From Gammaproteobacteria bacterium (lineage in GTDB: Bacteria > Pseudomonadota > Gammaproteobacteria > DSM-16500), in the NCBI GenBank assembly GCA_009885665.1, contig VFKI01000183.1:1-5963 (forward strand): 5,963 nt of DNA, in the 5' to 3' direction. Positions 5,897 to 5,963 of the stretch are shown here, piece by piece; the stretch's first letter is position 1, and every line of letters starts with the position of its first letter. The position numbers and the translations under genes are program-made. The notes beneath the pieces were generated by a model, which saw only the letters and a list, made by a program, of their open reading frames with translations, ran no database searches and was not told where the DNA came from.

Positions 5897-5956
5897 AAAA
5901 ATGTGTTTTAAATGCTCATTTACTTGCGTGTAAACTGCGCTTTAAAACCCATTTTT
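5897..5956. repeat. Nested AT-rich inverted repeat
   Basis: The 16-nt arm at 5897-5912 matches the reverse complement of 5941-5956 at 15 of 16 positions. Inside the loop, TTTAC (5919-5923) and GTAAA (5930-5934) form a second, concentric stem. The A-rich left and T-rich right ends resemble a weak bidirectional terminator for a gene beyond the window; an operator is the alternative. Confidence 0.5.
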
Positions 5957-5963
5957 GCCTCGA

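Larger units (their letters stand above)
5654..5963. other. Non-coding region upstream of the HU-like gene
   Basis: No gene is supported in these 310 bp. The region holds the HU-like leader with an 18-bp hairpin (5739-5783), an AT-rich promoter-like stretch near 5797-5832, an imperfect direct repeat (5701-5732 and 5850-5883), and a nested AT-rich inverted repeat near the window end (5897-5956). Confidence 0.7.

Noticed and set aside
1..5963. CRISPR array, tRNA or rRNA genes
   Set aside because: No regularly spaced repeat series and no tRNA or rRNA signature sequence was seen on either strand.

Overview
The window looks like chromosomal DNA of a gammaproteobacterium of moderate GC content (mid-40s percent by eye). 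The EmrA and EmrB proteins match their enterobacterial relatives closely in motif and layout. The lysine-tailed HU-like protein and the bacterial indoleamine dioxygenase would fit a host-associated or Legionella/Coxiella-like lineage, but this placement is an inference and no species is claimed. All supported genes lie on the minus strand, so transcription runs from high to low coordinates.

Layout in the direction of transcription. 5963-5654 is a non-coding region with nested inverted repeats, a degenerate direct repeat, a probable promoter and a strong 18-bp hairpin in what should be the leader of the HU-like gene. 5653-5246 encodes a 135-residue HU-family DNA-binding protein with a lysine-rich N-terminal tail. 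5245-4778 is a 468-bp intergenic region. It holds an inverted-repeat element with perfect 18-bp arms (possibly MITE-like), a 10-bp hairpin, a candidate promoter (TTGCAT, 17 nt, TAAAAT), and a leader of about 180 nt predicted to fold into a long bulged helix. 4777-2825 encodes a 650-residue APC-superfamily permease of KimA (YdaO) type with a C-terminal cytoplasmic domain. 2823-1945 encodes a compact EmrA/HlyD-type periplasmic adaptor, and 1958-423 encodes an EmrB-type 14-TM DHA2 efflux pump. 384-1 holds the first 128 codons of an indoleamine 2,3-dioxygenase-family protein that runs off the window.

The permease, emrA, emrB and the dioxygenase have spacings of 1 nt, a 14-nt overlap and 38 nt, so they read as one operon. 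EmrA and EmrB would form the inner-membrane and periplasmic parts of a TolC-dependent drug or metabolite exporter; no outer-membrane gene is in view. The pairing of an importer-like APC protein, an exporter and a heme dioxygenase that opens the tryptophan indole ring is unusual. It suggests, without proving, that the operon handles tryptophan-derived or other indole compounds. The least explained features are the structured leader RNA ahead of the permease and the inverted-repeat element beside it.
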